This document shows, piece after piece, positions 34,658 to 44,185 of a stretch of 64,000 nt of DNA (the stretch's first letter is position 1; each line of letters opens with the position of its first letter). The DNA is from Thalassobacillus devorans. Lineage in GTDB: Bacteria > Bacillota > Bacilli > Bacillales > Halobacillaceae. The position numbers and the translations under genes were made by a program. The notes below the pieces were generated by a model. It saw only the letters and a list, made by a program, of their open reading frames with translations. It was not told the DNA's origin and did not search any database. The DNA is taken from the NCBI RefSeq assembly GCF_011761345.1, contig NZ_JAASRY010000006.1:124001-188000 (forward strand). Direction: 5' to 3'.

Positions 34658-35869
34658 ATGAAATTAAAGAAAGTTGCTGGTTTGTCCCTGTCACTTGCGT
34701 TGTCACTTGCTGTATTACCTGCCGTAGGAGAAGCATCCCCACAGGTGGACCTTACGGAATCCAATGCCTCACCTATGAAACAGGTTGAAAAAGGCACAGC
34801 AGATTATGTGAAAGGTGAAGTGGTCATAAAATTTAAGGATAATGTGAAGCAGTCCACGAAAAAAGAAACGCTATCTCAGGCAAACGCCAAGGTGAAGCCG
34901 GATGTGGATGCGGTGGAATCGAAATTCGATGTTTTAGAAGTAGGGAATGTAGAAGCTGTAGTGAAAGCATTGAACAATAATCCTAACGTGGAATATGCAG
35001 AACCAAACTATAAATTCAACGTTTCCTGGACACCAAATGATACTTACTATAGCGGCTATCAGTATGGCCCGCAAAATACAAATACGGAACAAGCCTGGAA
35101 CCTCACCCGTGGAAGCAGCAGCCAGGAAATTGCCATCATTGATTCCGGTGTCGATTATAACCATCCTGATTTAGACGGAAAAACTATTCGTGGCTATGAT
35201 TTTGTTGATAACGATTATTACCCGATGGATGAAAATGACCACGGCACACATGTCGCCGGTACTGCTGCCGCTGAAACAAATAACTCCCAGGGTGTTGCCG
35301 GAATGGCACCAAACACCAGAATCCTGGCGGTACGTGCACTCGATGCCAATGGTGGCGGATCCCTCGCTAACATAGCTGATGCCATTACTTATTCTGCTGA
35401 CCAGGGAGCAGAAGTTATCAACCTGTCCCTTGGCTGTAACTGTGATACCACTACATTAGAAAATGCGGTGAACTATGCCTGGAATAAAGGTTCCGTTATT
35501 ATTGCTGCTGCTGGTAATGATGGCGTATCGACCACATTTGAGCCGGCTTCCTACGCTAATGTCATTGCGGTAGGTGCGGTCGATCAATATGACAATAAAG
35601 CTTCCTTCTCTAATTATGGCACGTGGGTAGATGTAACAGCTCCTGGTGTTGATATTGCCTCCACAGTTCCTGGCGGCGGTTACGCCTATATGTCCGGTAC
35701 ATCCATGGCATCTCCTCATGTAGCCGGTCTTGCTGGACTGTTAGCTTCTCAAGGTAAGAGCAACTGGCAAATCCGTCAGGACATCGAACAGTCCGCAGAT
35801 GCCATCAGCGGAACCGGGTATTACTTTGAGCATGGTCGTATCGATTCTTACGGCGCTGTTTTAAGATAA
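34658..35869 (+). CDS. Secreted subtilisin-family serine protease with inhibitor propeptide
   Basis: 403 residues: signal peptide (about 1-26), inhibitor I9-type propeptide (about 50-120, GEVVIKFKDNVKQ to VEYAEPNYKF) and an S8 catalytic domain. The triad is D162 (AIIDSGVDYNHPDL), H195 (DHGTHVAG) and S349 (MSGTSMASPHVAG); the oxyanion N287 lies in AAAGNDG. The mature enzyme is about 280 residues, like other alkaline/thermitase-type subtilisins. The frame is open to 34556, but ATG 34658 follows AGGAGG. Divergent from the NprR-like regulator, so a quorum-controlled exoenzyme is likely. A terminator follows. Confidence 0.95.
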   Translation: MKLKKVAGLSLSLALSLAVLPAVGEASPQVDLTESNASPMKQVEKGTADYVKGEVVIKFKDNVKQSTKKETLSQANAKVKPDVDAVESKFDVLEVGNVEAVVKALNNNPNVEYAEPNYKFNVSWTPNDTYYSGYQYGPQNTNTEQAWNLTRGSSSQEIAIIDSGVDYNHPDLDGKTIRGYDFVDNDYYPMDENDHGTHVAGTAAAETNNSQGVAGMAPNTRILAVRALDANGGGSLANIADAITYSADQGAEVINLSLGCNCDTTTLENAVNYAWNKGSVIIAAAGNDGVSTTFEPASYANVIAVGAVDQYDNKASFSNYGTWVDVTAPGVDIASTVPGGGYAYMSGTSMASPHVAGLAGLLASQGKSNWQIRQDIEQSADAISGTGYYFEHGRIDSYGAVLR

Positions 35870-35880
35870 TCCGATAAATC

Positions 35881-35916
35881 ACAAGCCTCCTTGCACACAA
35901 GGAGGCTTGTTTTTTA
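35881..35916 (+). terminator. Terminator of the protease gene
   Basis: ACAAGCCTCCTT pairs with AAGGAGGCTTGT and is followed by six T. Confidence 0.92.
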
Positions 35917-35995
35917 AAGGAAAATAGGGATTACTTTCCCGACTGGTGAATACATTAACGGTGGAACTATTTTACATATAAGGAGTGTAGCTGCC

Positions 35996-36208
35996 ATGCT
36001 GATTACGATCATTCATGAGGAAGAAGTTTCAACTGTTTCCTTTGATTTTTTATCAGCCATCATGCCGATAGCCATTATTCTATTTTATCTACTAATCGCA
36101 CTGGCTATCATTTTTACAGTTGTTTATCTTTTCAAACGGATCAATCGTATTATTAAAAATCAGGAACAACTAATTCATCTTCTGCAGGAAGATAAGCAAA
36201 AACCATGA
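35996..36208 (+). CDS. Small single-helix membrane protein, unrecognised (70 aa)
   Basis: 70 residues. A hydrophobic segment from about 22 to 46 (IMPIAIILFYLLIALAII) is followed by a basic, coiled-coil-prone tail (FKRINRIIKNQEQLIHLLQE), so the C-terminus is expected inside the cell. AAGGAG lies 10 nt before the ATG. The stop abuts the end of the convergent oxidoreductase gene. Similar short proteins are frequent in Bacilli and have no assigned function. Confidence 0.6.
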   Translation: MLITIIHEEEVSTVSFDFLSAIMPIAIILFYLLIALAIIFTVVYLFKRINRIIKNQEQLIHLLQEDKQKP

Positions 36209-37111
36209 CTACTCCCCGATTGTCCGGACAATCTTTTCTGCTATCAAGTGAGGTTGTAAATCGCGGTCATAGTTTTCAGAAGCTGTTGCCCCCTTCTCAA
36301 CGGCTTCTAAAAAAGCTGCCGTCACACTGTGGAACCCTCGCTTCAACAGGGTTGGCTCCCAGTCATCGCTTTCATGTAACCAAATGCCTTTATCCTTATG
36401 AGTTGTAATATCACTTACATTCTTGACAGTACGAGTCTCACAGGCATTCATTACCTCTACTCTTTCCTCGGTGGTCCCTGCTTCCCGGTTCATAATTCCG
36501 ATGGCTACGCCTTCTTTCGCTAACAGCTGAATGACGACATGGTGAAGCTTTCCATCCTGCTTTTTTCCCTGTATGTTAATATCCTGAATTGCGTAAGGAA
36601 AAAGGTAAAGCAGCGTATCGATAACATGTATGAAATCATCAAAGACGAATGTACGGACATCGGTCGCCTGGTGGCCACGATTTTTCTGCATGACAATCAT
36701 ATTTGGGTCCGCCAACTCTTTCAGCTTTTGATATGGCCGCGCATACCTTCGATTAAAGCCTGTCATCAATATCAAACCTTTATTCTTCGCCTTTTCCACT
36801 AATCGCGAAGATACTTCTCCATGATAACTGATTGGCTTATCTATATATACATGAATGCCGTGATCAAGCAATTGGTCTACTATCATTTCATGGGAGTCCG
36901 TGGAAGAATGGACAAAAGCTGCCTCGATTCCACTAGAAAGCCATTCGTCCCTGTTGTGGTATGTATGACTGAGGTGATATTTAGCTGCGACTTCTGTCAT
37001 TACTTTCTCATTTCTTGTACACACATGGAGTTCAATCCCCGGTACCTGGGTCAACACCGGCAGATACGCCTTTTTTGCAATATCCCCAATTCCTATCATT
37101 CCAATCTTCAC
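36209..37111 (-). CDS. Gfo/Idh/MocA-family NAD(P)-dependent oxidoreductase
   Basis: About 300 residues. The N-terminal Rossmann motif is MIGIGDIAKKAYLP; the family lysine is in VYIDKPISYHGE (EKP-like motif), and FNRRYARPYQKL resembles the MviM/YrbE-type active region. Substrate is probably a sugar or sugar-derived compound and is not predictable. GTG at 37111 is preferred (KIGMIGIG start, GGGGTG-type ribosome site); the frame extends to an ATG at 37159 without a good site. No operon partner is visible. Confidence 0.82.
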   Translation of the reverse strand: MKIGMIGIGDIAKKAYLPVLTQVPGIELHVCTRNEKVMTEVAAKYHLSHTYHNRDEWLSSGIEAAFVHSSTDSHEMIVDQLLDHGIHVYIDKPISYHGEVSSRLVEKAKNKGLILMTGFNRRYARPYQKLKELADPNMIVMQKNRGHQATDVRTFVFDDFIHVIDTLLYLFPYAIQDINIQGKKQDGKLHHVVIQLLAKEGVAIGIMNREAGTTEERVEVMNACETRTVKNVSDITTHKDKGIWLHESDDWEPTLLKRGFHSVTAAFLEAVEKGATASENYDRDLQPHLIAEKIVRTIGE

Positions 37112-37187
37112 GTTAACACCCCTAACTTTTGATAATTCCATTCTAACGCTGTTTCCCATAGTTATCCATAAGACGTCACCACTGATT

Positions 37188-37320
37188 GTCTAGTAAATGA
37201 CGAAGCCGTCGAGTGAAATAATGTCTAGTAATATTCCCATTCTGTTTAAAAAGTCTAGTTAGTCTCCATAATTGTCTAGTAACCACATGGTGGAGTCTAG
37301 TATGGAAGCATTATTTCTAG
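37188..37320. repeat. Array of TCTAGTA-type motifs, mostly about 21 bp apart
   Basis: GTCTAG(T/C) or close variants occur at about 37188, 37208 (degenerate), 37223, 37253, 37274, 37295 and 37315 in an otherwise gene-free interval (37160-37437). The last four are 21, 21 and 20 bp apart. No hairpin or coding explanation was found. A similar array with TGTCTC lies at 59582-59731. Confidence 0.6.
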
Positions 37321-37400
37321 CAATGAACAGCTGCCCACCAATGTTATATACAGAATATAAAAAAGAGGACAACCGCTAGAGTCACAAATTTCTACAAAAA

Positions 37401-37430
37401 AAGAGAAGTTCCGGTAATGGAACCTCTCTT
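37401..37430 (-). terminator. Terminator of the AGCS symporter gene
   Basis: AAGAGAAGTTCC and GGAACCTCTCTT form an imperfect stem; the minus strand continues into a run of seven T. Confidence 0.8.
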
Positions 37431-37437
37431 CTTCTGC

Positions 37438-38886
37438 TTATTTTTCTTTATAGGTGTTCGGTTTTCTCTCCCAGGCTTCTAAATTTCTGACTCCTGGAAT
37501 GCTATTTTTATAAAAGACAGGCGTTTGCCCGAGTTTACGTTGTCTTTGATAATCATCAAGGGCAGCGACTGCAATCTTAGTCAACAGAGCAATAGCGATC
37601 AAGTTGACGAGCGCCATGGAGCCCATGAATAGGTCTGCCAGTCCCCAGATGATTTCAATTTCACTCATAGATCCGACCAGTACCATGATCAAAAATGCAA
37701 TCCGGAAAACATGGATATACATTTTACTTTCTGAGATGAACTGGAGATTTGTCTCACCATAATAGTAGTTGCCCAACAGAGAACTGAAGGCGAAAAAGAA
37801 AATCGTGATAGCTACAAGCGCATCCGCCCAGCTGCCAAGGTGAGTGTTCAACGCCAGCTGCGTCAATTGGATACCATCCATCTCCCCTACAGTATGAACA
37901 TCTGCTAATAAAATGATAAATGCCGTAGAACTACAGATGATTAATGTATCCGTAAATACACCAAGCGTCTGAACAAGCCCTTGTTCTACCGGGTGTTTTA
38001 CATAGGAAGTAGCAGCCGCGTTCGGCGCACTACCCATACCTGCTTCGTTCGAGAACAACCCACGCTGAATCCCATTCATCAGCGCTGCCCCGATACCACC
38101 GCCGGCAATTTCTCTGATTCCTAATGCATTACTAACGATAAGAGAAATAATGCCTGGCAATTGATCAATATTGATCATCATAATAATGAAGGCTACGATA
38201 ATATAAGCTACCGCAAATACAGGAACGATTACCTCAGCAACTACTGCAATACGTCTGATTCCTCCATAAACAACAATTCCAATCATTGCCGCAATAATAA
38301 AGCCGATAATAAGCGGGTGAATATTATAAGCGCCTGTAAATGCCTGAGAAATCGTATTGGCTTGCACCGCGTTAAATATCAGTCCGAAACAAAGGGTAAT
38401 CAGGATAGCGAATAAAACGCCCATCCACCGCTTCCCTAACGCCTTTTCCATATAGTATGCGGGACCGCCCCGGAAGCCGTCTTTGTCTTTCACTTTATAC
38501 ATTTGGGCAAGTGTACTCTCAACAAACCCTGTCGCAGCTCCGACTAAGGCAATCATCCACATCCAGAATACTGCTCCCGGACCTCCGACAGAGATTGCGA
38601 TGGCGACACCTGCAAGGTTTCCTGTTCCAACACGGGCAGCAGTACTAATGGCAAACGCCTGAAACGGTGTCGTACCTTTTCTCTCTTTAAAACCTGTATG
38701 GTCTGTTCCTTTGATTAAGAGGAGGACCATTTCTTTTAGCATCCGAAACTGGACAAAACGTGACCGGACAGTGAACCAGATACCTAATGCGAGCAATAAA
38801 CCAATAAGAATATAAGTCCAAAGCAGGTTGTTTCCGGCATTGACAAGATCACCGAGCCACGTATCCATTGTCAGCCATTTTTCCAT
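37438..38886 (-). CDS. Alanine/glycine:cation symporter (AGCS family)
   Basis: 482 residues with about 10-11 hydrophobic segments and AGCS signatures: AFAISTAARVGTGNLAGVA near 73, GGPGAVFWMWMIALVGAATGFVES near 102, and RGLFSNEAGMGSAPNAAAT near 278. It should import alanine, glycine or glutamine with Na+, as AlsT/GlnT proteins do. The start codon is about 10 nt after an AAGGAGCG. Monocistronic, with a terminator downstream. In a halophile Na+ coupling fits. Confidence 0.93.
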   Translation of the reverse strand: MEKWLTMDTWLGDLVNAGNNLLWTYILIGLLLALGIWFTVRSRFVQFRMLKEMVLLLIKGTDHTGFKERKGTTPFQAFAISTAARVGTGNLAGVAIAISVGGPGAVFWMWMIALVGAATGFVESTLAQMYKVKDKDGFRGGPAYYMEKALGKRWMGVLFAILITLCFGLIFNAVQANTISQAFTGAYNIHPLIIGFIIAAMIGIVVYGGIRRIAVVAEVIVPVFAVAYIIVAFIIMMINIDQLPGIISLIVSNALGIREIAGGGIGAALMNGIQRGLFSNEAGMGSAPNAAATSYVKHPVEQGLVQTLGVFTDTLIICSSTAFIILLADVHTVGEMDGIQLTQLALNTHLGSWADALVAITIFFFAFSSLLGNYYYGETNLQFISESKMYIHVFRIAFLIMVLVGSMSEIEIIWGLADLFMGSMALVNLIAIALLTKIAVAALDDYQRQRKLGQTPVFYKNSIPGVRNLEAWERKPNTYKEK

Positions 38887-39142
38887 AAAATCGCTCCTTT
38901 AAAAATTTTGAAAAAATTTCACACAATATTCATAATAACAAAAAGGAAGCCACAGATGAAGCGATTACATCAAATGGTAATTGATTACACCGGCTCCTTA
39001 ATGATTTATTTTTACCCTTCGTTCGTTTGGTTCAATCCTTTTTCTTACATTTATATTAAAGAGAATGAGCGCTTCATTTGCCATTTATGAAGCCTGGATT
39101 TAAGATGGTTTTCAAAACTTCCTGGAAAAGGAGAAGTCGACT

Positions 39143-40249
39143 ATGAAAAAAGAACTCCTTAACTCAATAAACGTGAAAAATCAATCGCTGAAAAACCGTT
39201 TGGCGGTCGCTCCAATGACACGTGTCAGCGCACAAGATGACGGCAGGGCTTCCAACCGGATGAAGTATTATTACTCTCGCTTTGCGAAAGGCGGCTTCGG
39301 GACAATAATATCTGAGGGGATCTATCTGGATGAAAGCTATAGCCAGGGTTATAATAATCAGCCTGGGCTTGCCAATGACAAGCATGTCCAAAGCTGGAAG
39401 CCCGTTGTTGATGCTGTTCACAATTATGATGCTGTTTTCATTGCCCAATTAATGCATGCAGGCGGACAGGGCCAAGGGAATGCATATGTAACGGAGTCAA
39501 TCGCTCCATCTGAGGTGCCGCCAAAGGGCGAGCAGCTCGAGTTTTATGGAGGGTCAGGGCCATTTCCAAAACCTAGACAGATGACAGAGCAGGATATCAC
39601 ATCTGCCAAACAAGCTTTTGTAGATGGGGCTCTCAACGCTAAGCAATCCGGCTTTGACGGGGTTGAAATTCACGGGGCTAATGGTTATCTGCTCGATCAA
39701 TTTTTAACAGATTATTTGAATCAGCGAGAAGATCAATATGGCGGTTCTCTCAAAAAACGTCTTCGGATCATGCTGGAGATCATTGAAGAAGTTCGTAAAG
39801 AAGTTGGGGAGGAATTCATTATCGGAATCCGAATTTCCCAAATTAAAGTAGCCGATCCCGATCATAAGTGGATTGGCGGTGAAGACGATGCCTCGTTTAT
39901 TTTCTCGGAGTTAAGCAAAACTTCCCTCGATTATATTCATGTGACAGATTCCGATGCGACTGCCCCAGCCTTTGGCGAGGGATCTAGAACATTAGCAAAA
40001 GCTGCCAGGGATTTTGGGAGCCTCCCAGTAATAGCTAATGGTAATCTCGGGAATCCCGAGAAAGCTGCCAAAATGATTAAGACAGAAGAAGCGGACATCA
40101 TTTCGCTTGGTACCAGCGCTCTCGCTAATCCTGACTTTCCTAATCGAGTCAGACAAGGTATACAATTAAAAGACTTCGATTTTGAGAATACCCTACTTCC
40201 ACACGCCCACATTAAAGATAGTGAATTGAATGTGAAGATTACAGAATGA
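39143..40249 (+). CDS. NADH:flavin oxidoreductase, Old Yellow Enzyme family
   Basis: 368 residues with the OYE/NADH-flavin oxidoreductase barrel. Visible segments are NRLAVAPMTRVSAQDDGRAS (flavin binding), IAQLMHAGGQG, GFDGVEIHGANGYLLDQFLT with the substrate-binding His-Asn pair, and GIRIS followed later by PVIANGNL. No C-terminal iron-sulfur/FAD extension as in 2,4-dienoyl-CoA reductase, so it is the short form that reduces activated alkenes or xenobiotics. GGAG precedes the ATG. A terminator follows at once. Confidence 0.9.
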   Translation: MKKELLNSINVKNQSLKNRLAVAPMTRVSAQDDGRASNRMKYYYSRFAKGGFGTIISEGIYLDESYSQGYNNQPGLANDKHVQSWKPVVDAVHNYDAVFIAQLMHAGGQGQGNAYVTESIAPSEVPPKGEQLEFYGGSGPFPKPRQMTEQDITSAKQAFVDGALNAKQSGFDGVEIHGANGYLLDQFLTDYLNQREDQYGGSLKKRLRIMLEIIEEVRKEVGEEFIIGIRISQIKVADPDHKWIGGEDDASFIFSELSKTSLDYIHVTDSDATAPAFGEGSRTLAKAARDFGSLPVIANGNLGNPEKAAKMIKTEEADIISLGTSALANPDFPNRVRQGIQLKDFDFENTLLPHAHIKDSELNVKITE

Positions 40250-40256
40250 TCATACA

Positions 40257-40285
40257 GCCAGGCAGGCAAGCTGCCTGGCCTTTTT
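40257..40285 (+). terminator. Terminator after the OYE-family gene
   Basis: GCCAGGCAG pairs with CTGCCTGGC across a short loop, then a T-run. Confidence 0.88.
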
Positions 40286-40453
40286 ATGTCTTTTCCTTCC
40301 TGGTCCTTTTATCATATATAAGTAAACATTTTAAGGAAGTTCGCCCTTATTTTTTTAACATTAGCTAAACAAAAATAAAACACCAGGTTTATCCATGCTA
40401 AATATTTCTTCGCTACAGTTATAGTTGAACATAGCGAAGGGAGAGAGGAAAAA

Positions 40454-41302
40454 ATGAAACAATGGGTATCTGCTTTATCTGCAGGGGCAATAGCTATTAT
40501 GGTGCTCTTTGCTCCGGGAGGAATTGCTTTTGCAAGCGAGGGCATAGCCACTAAAGACCAAAACCAAGTACTGAACATCGCTCACCGCGGGGCCTCTGGC
40601 TATGCGCCGGAAAACACGATGGCTGCTTTTGAAAAAAGCGTAGAAATGAAAGCAGACATGTTTGAATTGGACGTACAAATGAGTAAAGATGGAGAATTGG
40701 TGGTTATCCATGACACGACGGTTGACCGTACAACAGACGGTACAGGTAGTGTAAAAGATCTAACACTGGAAGAGTTAAAGAGCCTGGATGCCGGAAGCTG
40801 GTTCGATGAATCCTTTACCAGTGAAACCATTCCCACTCTTGGTGAAGTCCTTGATGAATACAGAGGAAGGACCGGGATCTTGATTGAATTGAAATCTCCT
40901 TCCCTCTACCCGGGTATCGAACAAAAAGTTGCCGACGAGCTAAAAGCCCGTCACTTAGACAATCCTGAAAATGAAAAAATCATTGTCCAATCATTCAACC
41001 ATGAATCCGTCCAAACATTCCATGATCTTCTTCCACAAGTTCCAGTCGGTGTTCTGCTTGGTTACAGTCCAGAAGGAATTTCAGATGAGCAATTGGATAG
41101 GTTTAAAGCATACGCCGACTACGTTAACCCTAGTAAAAGCATGATTGATGCATTGCTTGTAGAACGAATCCATGACTACAATATGAAAACGCACCCTTGG
41201 ACAGTAAGAGATCGTGAATCTGCTAATTTTTTATTAGAAGCTGGCGCTGACGGCATCATTACCGACTATCCTGATTACGTAGCTCCACACCCATCGAAAT
41301 AA
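40454..41302 (+). CDS. Secreted glycerophosphodiester phosphodiesterase
   Basis: 282 residues. A signal peptide ends near FAFA-S (about 27). The GDPD catalytic motifs follow: IAHRGASGYAPENTMAAF (HR, E), MFELDVQMSKDGELVVIHD (ExD...H). It hydrolyses glycerophosphodiesters or teichoic-acid-derived glycerophosphoryl groups outside the membrane, releasing glycerol 3-phosphate, as GlpQ does in B. subtilis. GAGAGG lies before the ATG. Monocistronic. No Pho-box was identified. Confidence 0.93.
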   Translation: MKQWVSALSAGAIAIMVLFAPGGIAFASEGIATKDQNQVLNIAHRGASGYAPENTMAAFEKSVEMKADMFELDVQMSKDGELVVIHDTTVDRTTDGTGSVKDLTLEELKSLDAGSWFDESFTSETIPTLGEVLDEYRGRTGILIELKSPSLYPGIEQKVADELKARHLDNPENEKIIVQSFNHESVQTFHDLLPQVPVGVLLGYSPEGISDEQLDRFKAYADYVNPSKSMIDALLVERIHDYNMKTHPWTVRDRESANFLLEAGADGIITDYPDYVAPHPSK

Positions 41303-41317
41303 TAGACACTTCCCTTT

Positions 41318-41357
41318 AATGACCGGCTCACCAAGAGCCGGTCATTTATTTATTTTT
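41318..41357 (+). terminator. Terminator after glycerophosphodiesterase
   Basis: AATGACCGGCTC pairs with GAGCCGGTCATT; T-rich tail. Confidence 0.92.
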
Positions 41358-41749
41358 AAAGAGCATCAACTAAAGGCTTATAGGTAAAACTTAATATAAC
41401 AGAGACCAAGTTTTCTTAATCAAACGTTTGAACAAGGGAAGCTTTTTTGTCGATTACTACCTTTAAAAATAAAAGTTTCTGTCGAAAAGGAAAATCTCCG
41501 CCCCTCCCCCACTGGGAGGGAACCCTTAAGGGTTACTTGCCGGGTATTTACTGATTCCTGCGCTAAAGTTTCAAAAGGTATCCCCCAGGGAAAATGATTT
41601 AACACTATTAGTATTATTTTTATGGGATTTTTCTAGTCTTTCGACATGTTTTTTGATAATCTTTAGGATGGACAGTAAGAAAGCGTTTTAACATAGAAGG
41701 TCACGTTCTTCCATCTAATAATCAGTACAATCTTAAAAGGGGTATAAAT
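41358..41749. other. Gene-free stretch with GC-rich hairpin and perfect palindrome
   Basis: No supported coding frame. At 41502-41520 CCCTCCC pairs with GGGAGGG, and directly after it AACCCTTAAGGGTT (41521-41534) is a perfect 14-bp palindrome. The next gene starts 215 bp further on. It may be a leader structure or an operator; no riboswitch class is recognised. Confidence 0.4.
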
Positions 41750-42811
41750 ATGAAGAGATTAGTCATTTTAGGAGGCGGCTATGGCGGCGTCAAAATACTA
41801 TTGAACCTGCTTGATAAAGGGCTGCCGAAAGACACCCATATCACTATGATAGACAGAAACCCGTACCACTCCTTGAAAACAGAATTTTATGCAATTGCCG
41901 CCGGAACGGAATCAGATAAAAATGTCCGTATTGAGTTTCCTGAACATGATCGCGTCGATTATGTATACGGGGAAATAGAAAAAATCGATACGGATCAAGA
42001 GCACATTATTGTCCGTGATAATCGAGAACCGGTGGAGTATGATTATTTAGTCATCGGTCTTGGTTGTGAAGATAACTACCATGGCATAACAGGTGCCAAA
42101 GAGTTCACCGAAAGTGTCCAAACATTTTCTAAAGCCAGACATACCGGCTATGTTATCAATAATCTTAAAGCTTATGGCATGGTTTCCGTTGTCGGAGCCG
42201 GCTTGAGCGGGATCGAGGTCGCTTCTGAAATAAGGGAGAGCAGACCAGACTTGAATATCCGCTTGTTAGATCGTGGCGAAACTGTTTTAAGAGCTTTCGA
42301 TAAAAAAATTCAGGACTACGTAGAAGAATGGTTCGAAAAAAATGACGTAGAAGTTATCCATAATGCTAATGTTGAATACGTAGAAAAAGACGGCGTATGC
42401 AATAACGGCATCTGTTACGTCAATGATGTAACCATTTGGACTGCTGGTGTACGGCCAAACTTCCTAGTCCGGGAACTTCCATTCGAAAAAGATTCACAGG
42501 AAAAAATCATTCTGAACGATTTCTATCAAGTACCGGAGCAACCGAATGTATATGTAGTCGGTGACTGTGCCGCTTCTGAATATTCTCCAAGTGCTCAGTT
42601 GGCCGGGCAACAAGGCGAACAAATTGCCGAGGTCTTATCAGCTGTATTGAGAGAGAAAGAACCGGAAAAACCGGGAGAAATCAAATTGAAGGGTGCACTA
42701 GGCTCACTTGGAAAATCCGATGGTTTTGGAAACATGCTCCAAAAACCAGTGACCGGATTGCTTCCACGTCTGGCTAAATCCGGCGTTTTATGGTTGAACA
42801 AACGACATTAA
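41750..42811 (+). CDS. NDH-2-like NAD(P)/FAD-dependent oxidoreductase (YutJ type)
   Basis: 353 residues. The FAD motif is VILGGGYGGVKILLNLL at 4-20; a second dinucleotide motif is SVVGAGLSGIEVASEI near 147; the C-terminal FAD segment is NVYVVGDCAAS. The order fits type II NADH dehydrogenases and their Bacillus paralogue YutJ. It should oxidise NADH and reduce a quinone at the membrane face, but the membrane-binding helix is not obvious. AAAGGGG precedes the ATG. The dispersed repeat and a terminator follow. Confidence 0.85.
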   Translation: MKRLVILGGGYGGVKILLNLLDKGLPKDTHITMIDRNPYHSLKTEFYAIAAGTESDKNVRIEFPEHDRVDYVYGEIEKIDTDQEHIIVRDNREPVEYDYLVIGLGCEDNYHGITGAKEFTESVQTFSKARHTGYVINNLKAYGMVSVVGAGLSGIEVASEIRESRPDLNIRLLDRGETVLRAFDKKIQDYVEEWFEKNDVEVIHNANVEYVEKDGVCNNGICYVNDVTIWTAGVRPNFLVRELPFEKDSQEKIILNDFYQVPEQPNVYVVGDCAASEYSPSAQLAGQQGEQIAEVLSAVLREKEPEKPGEIKLKGALGSLGKSDGFGNMLQKPVTGLLPRLAKSGVLWLNKRH

Positions 42812-42818
42812 TCAAAGC

Positions 42819-43002
42819 ACAAAAGCGCAAGCGCCTTGCTTACCCCCGACAAGCTTAAGACAAGCCTCTCCGTGACGTTCTGTGTCACAGAGAGGCTTGT
42901 CTTAAGACCTCGAGGGGGTAGGCGCTGGAGCTGGATGTGACCCACCGCGTAAAGTTATTCACAAAAAGAAAATTTTATAATTTCCTAGGCATTCAAAAAG
43001 GC
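42819..43002. repeat. Dispersed intergenic hairpin element, copy 2, with palindromic insert
   Basis: Same element as at 16375-16511, but interrupted after CTTAAGAC by about 47 extra bp that form a long near-perfect hairpin (CAAGCCTCTC ... GAGAGGCTTG). The 8-bp CTTAAGAC is present on both sides of the insert, as expected for a target duplication or a slipped duplication. Flanks stay nearly identical to copy 1. Confidence 0.85.
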
Positions 43003-43047
43003 TGCCCATAAGTCTGCAACTGACTTACTTGGGCAACCTTTTTTTAT
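42995..43047 (+). terminator. Terminator after the NDH-2-like gene
   Basis: AAAAAGGCTGCCCA pairs imperfectly with TTGGGCAACCTTTTT and is followed by more T. The stem's left arm coincides with the end of the repeat element. Confidence 0.75.
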
Positions 43048-43078
43048 TAAGGCTAATAGAAGAGAATTGAACTTTCCC

Positions 43079-44185
43079 TTAGGCTCTTTCCAGCATACGT
43101 GCTAAAGCTTTCTTTGCGTTATCAGCAATAGCTGCCCGCACTTCAATGCTATTATGGGGTTCACCTTTTTCTATTGTTTCGAGACACCAGGCCAGGTGAG
43201 GAAGGTCTATCCGGTTCATCGTCAGGCAAGGACACATATTCGGGTTTAAGGAAATGATATACTTATCGGGATGGTCTGCAATGATGCGGTTGACAAGGTT
43301 CATTTCTGTACCGATGGCCCAGGCACTGCCTGCAGGAGCCGCCTGGATCTTCTGGATAATATAATTGGTCGAACCAGCCTCATCAGCAAGTGCAACTACT
43401 TCCCTCCGGCACTCAGGGTGGACGATGATCTTCATGTCCGGGTATTGGTCACGAACCTGTTTCACATTGGCTGTCGTAAAGTTTTCGTGTACGGAGCAAT
43501 GCCCTTTCCATAGAATCACTTTGACTTCTTCCAGCGGGCATTCATGGATCAATTCCTCCATCAGCGGATCCCACACCGCCATGTATTCCAGCGGTATCCC
43601 TAAATTAAATGCAGTATTTCTCCCTAAATGCTGATCAGGCAAAAATAATATCCGCTCTTTTTGTGTAAAAGCCCAGCGTACCATCTTCTCAGCATTAGAG
43701 GAAGTGACGGTAGCGCCGGAATGTTTCCCCACGAATGCTTTGATAGCCGCCGTCGAATTGACATACGTAAGCGGTAATATCGTATCATCGAACCTATCCA
43801 TTAAAGCTTCCCATGCCCTTTCTGTCTGCTGCAAGTCTGCCATGTCCGCCATGGAACATCCCGCACGCATATCCGGCAGATAAACGGTTTGATCCTGCTT
43901 GGTTAAAATATCGGCGGTCTCTGCCATAAAATGTACTCCACAAAAAACGATGGCTTCAGCCTCCTGGTTTTCCGCTGATAATTGGGCAAGTTTTAAAGAG
44001 TCACCTCGTGCATCAGCGAACTGGATGACTTCATCCTTCTGATAATGATGACCGGGAAGGAAAAGCCGTTTCCCCATCCGCTCTTTTACACCCTGTACTC
44101 GCGCTTCTAGTTCACTTTTGCTCATTTGCCTATAATGGTCAGGCAGCATCGGACTTTTCTTCTCTAAAGCTTCTAATAGGTTCAT
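43079..44185 (-). CDS. nadA: Quinolinate synthase A
   Basis: 368 residues. It condenses iminoaspartate with dihydroxyacetone phosphate to quinolinate using a [4Fe-4S] cluster. Three conserved cysteine sites are visible: [12 protein letters not shown] (near 110), [11 protein letters not shown] (near 230) and NMCPCLTMN (near 320), the arrangement of the B. subtilis enzyme (368 residues). The start overlaps the nadC stop by 4 nt. Last gene of nadBCA. Confidence 0.96.
   Translation of the reverse strand: MNLLEALEKKSPMLPDHYRQMSKSELEARVQGVKERMGKRLFLPGHHYQKDEVIQFADARGDSLKLAQLSAENQEAEAIVFCGVHFMAETADILTKQDQTVYLPDMRAGCSMADMADLQQTERAWEALMDRFDDTILPLTYVNSTAAIKAFVGKHSGATVTSSNAEKMVRWAFTQKERILFLPDQHLGRNTAFNLGIPLEYMAVWDPLMEELIHECPLEEVKVILWKGHCSVHENFTTANVKQVRDQYPDMKIIVHPECRREVVALADEAGSTNYIIQKIQAAPAGSAWAIGTEMNLVNRIIADHPDKYIISLNPNMCPCLTMNRIDLPHLAWCLETIEKGEPHNSIEVRAAIADNAKKALARMLERA

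Noticed and set aside
41502-41534. Hairpin and palindrome upstream of the NDH-2-like gene as a riboswitch
   Set aside because: No conserved core of any riboswitch class that I know is present; kept only as an unexplained structure.
41420-41605. 61-codon minus-strand frame
   Set aside because: No ribosome site, crosses a GC-rich hairpin and palindrome, and the composition is not protein-like.
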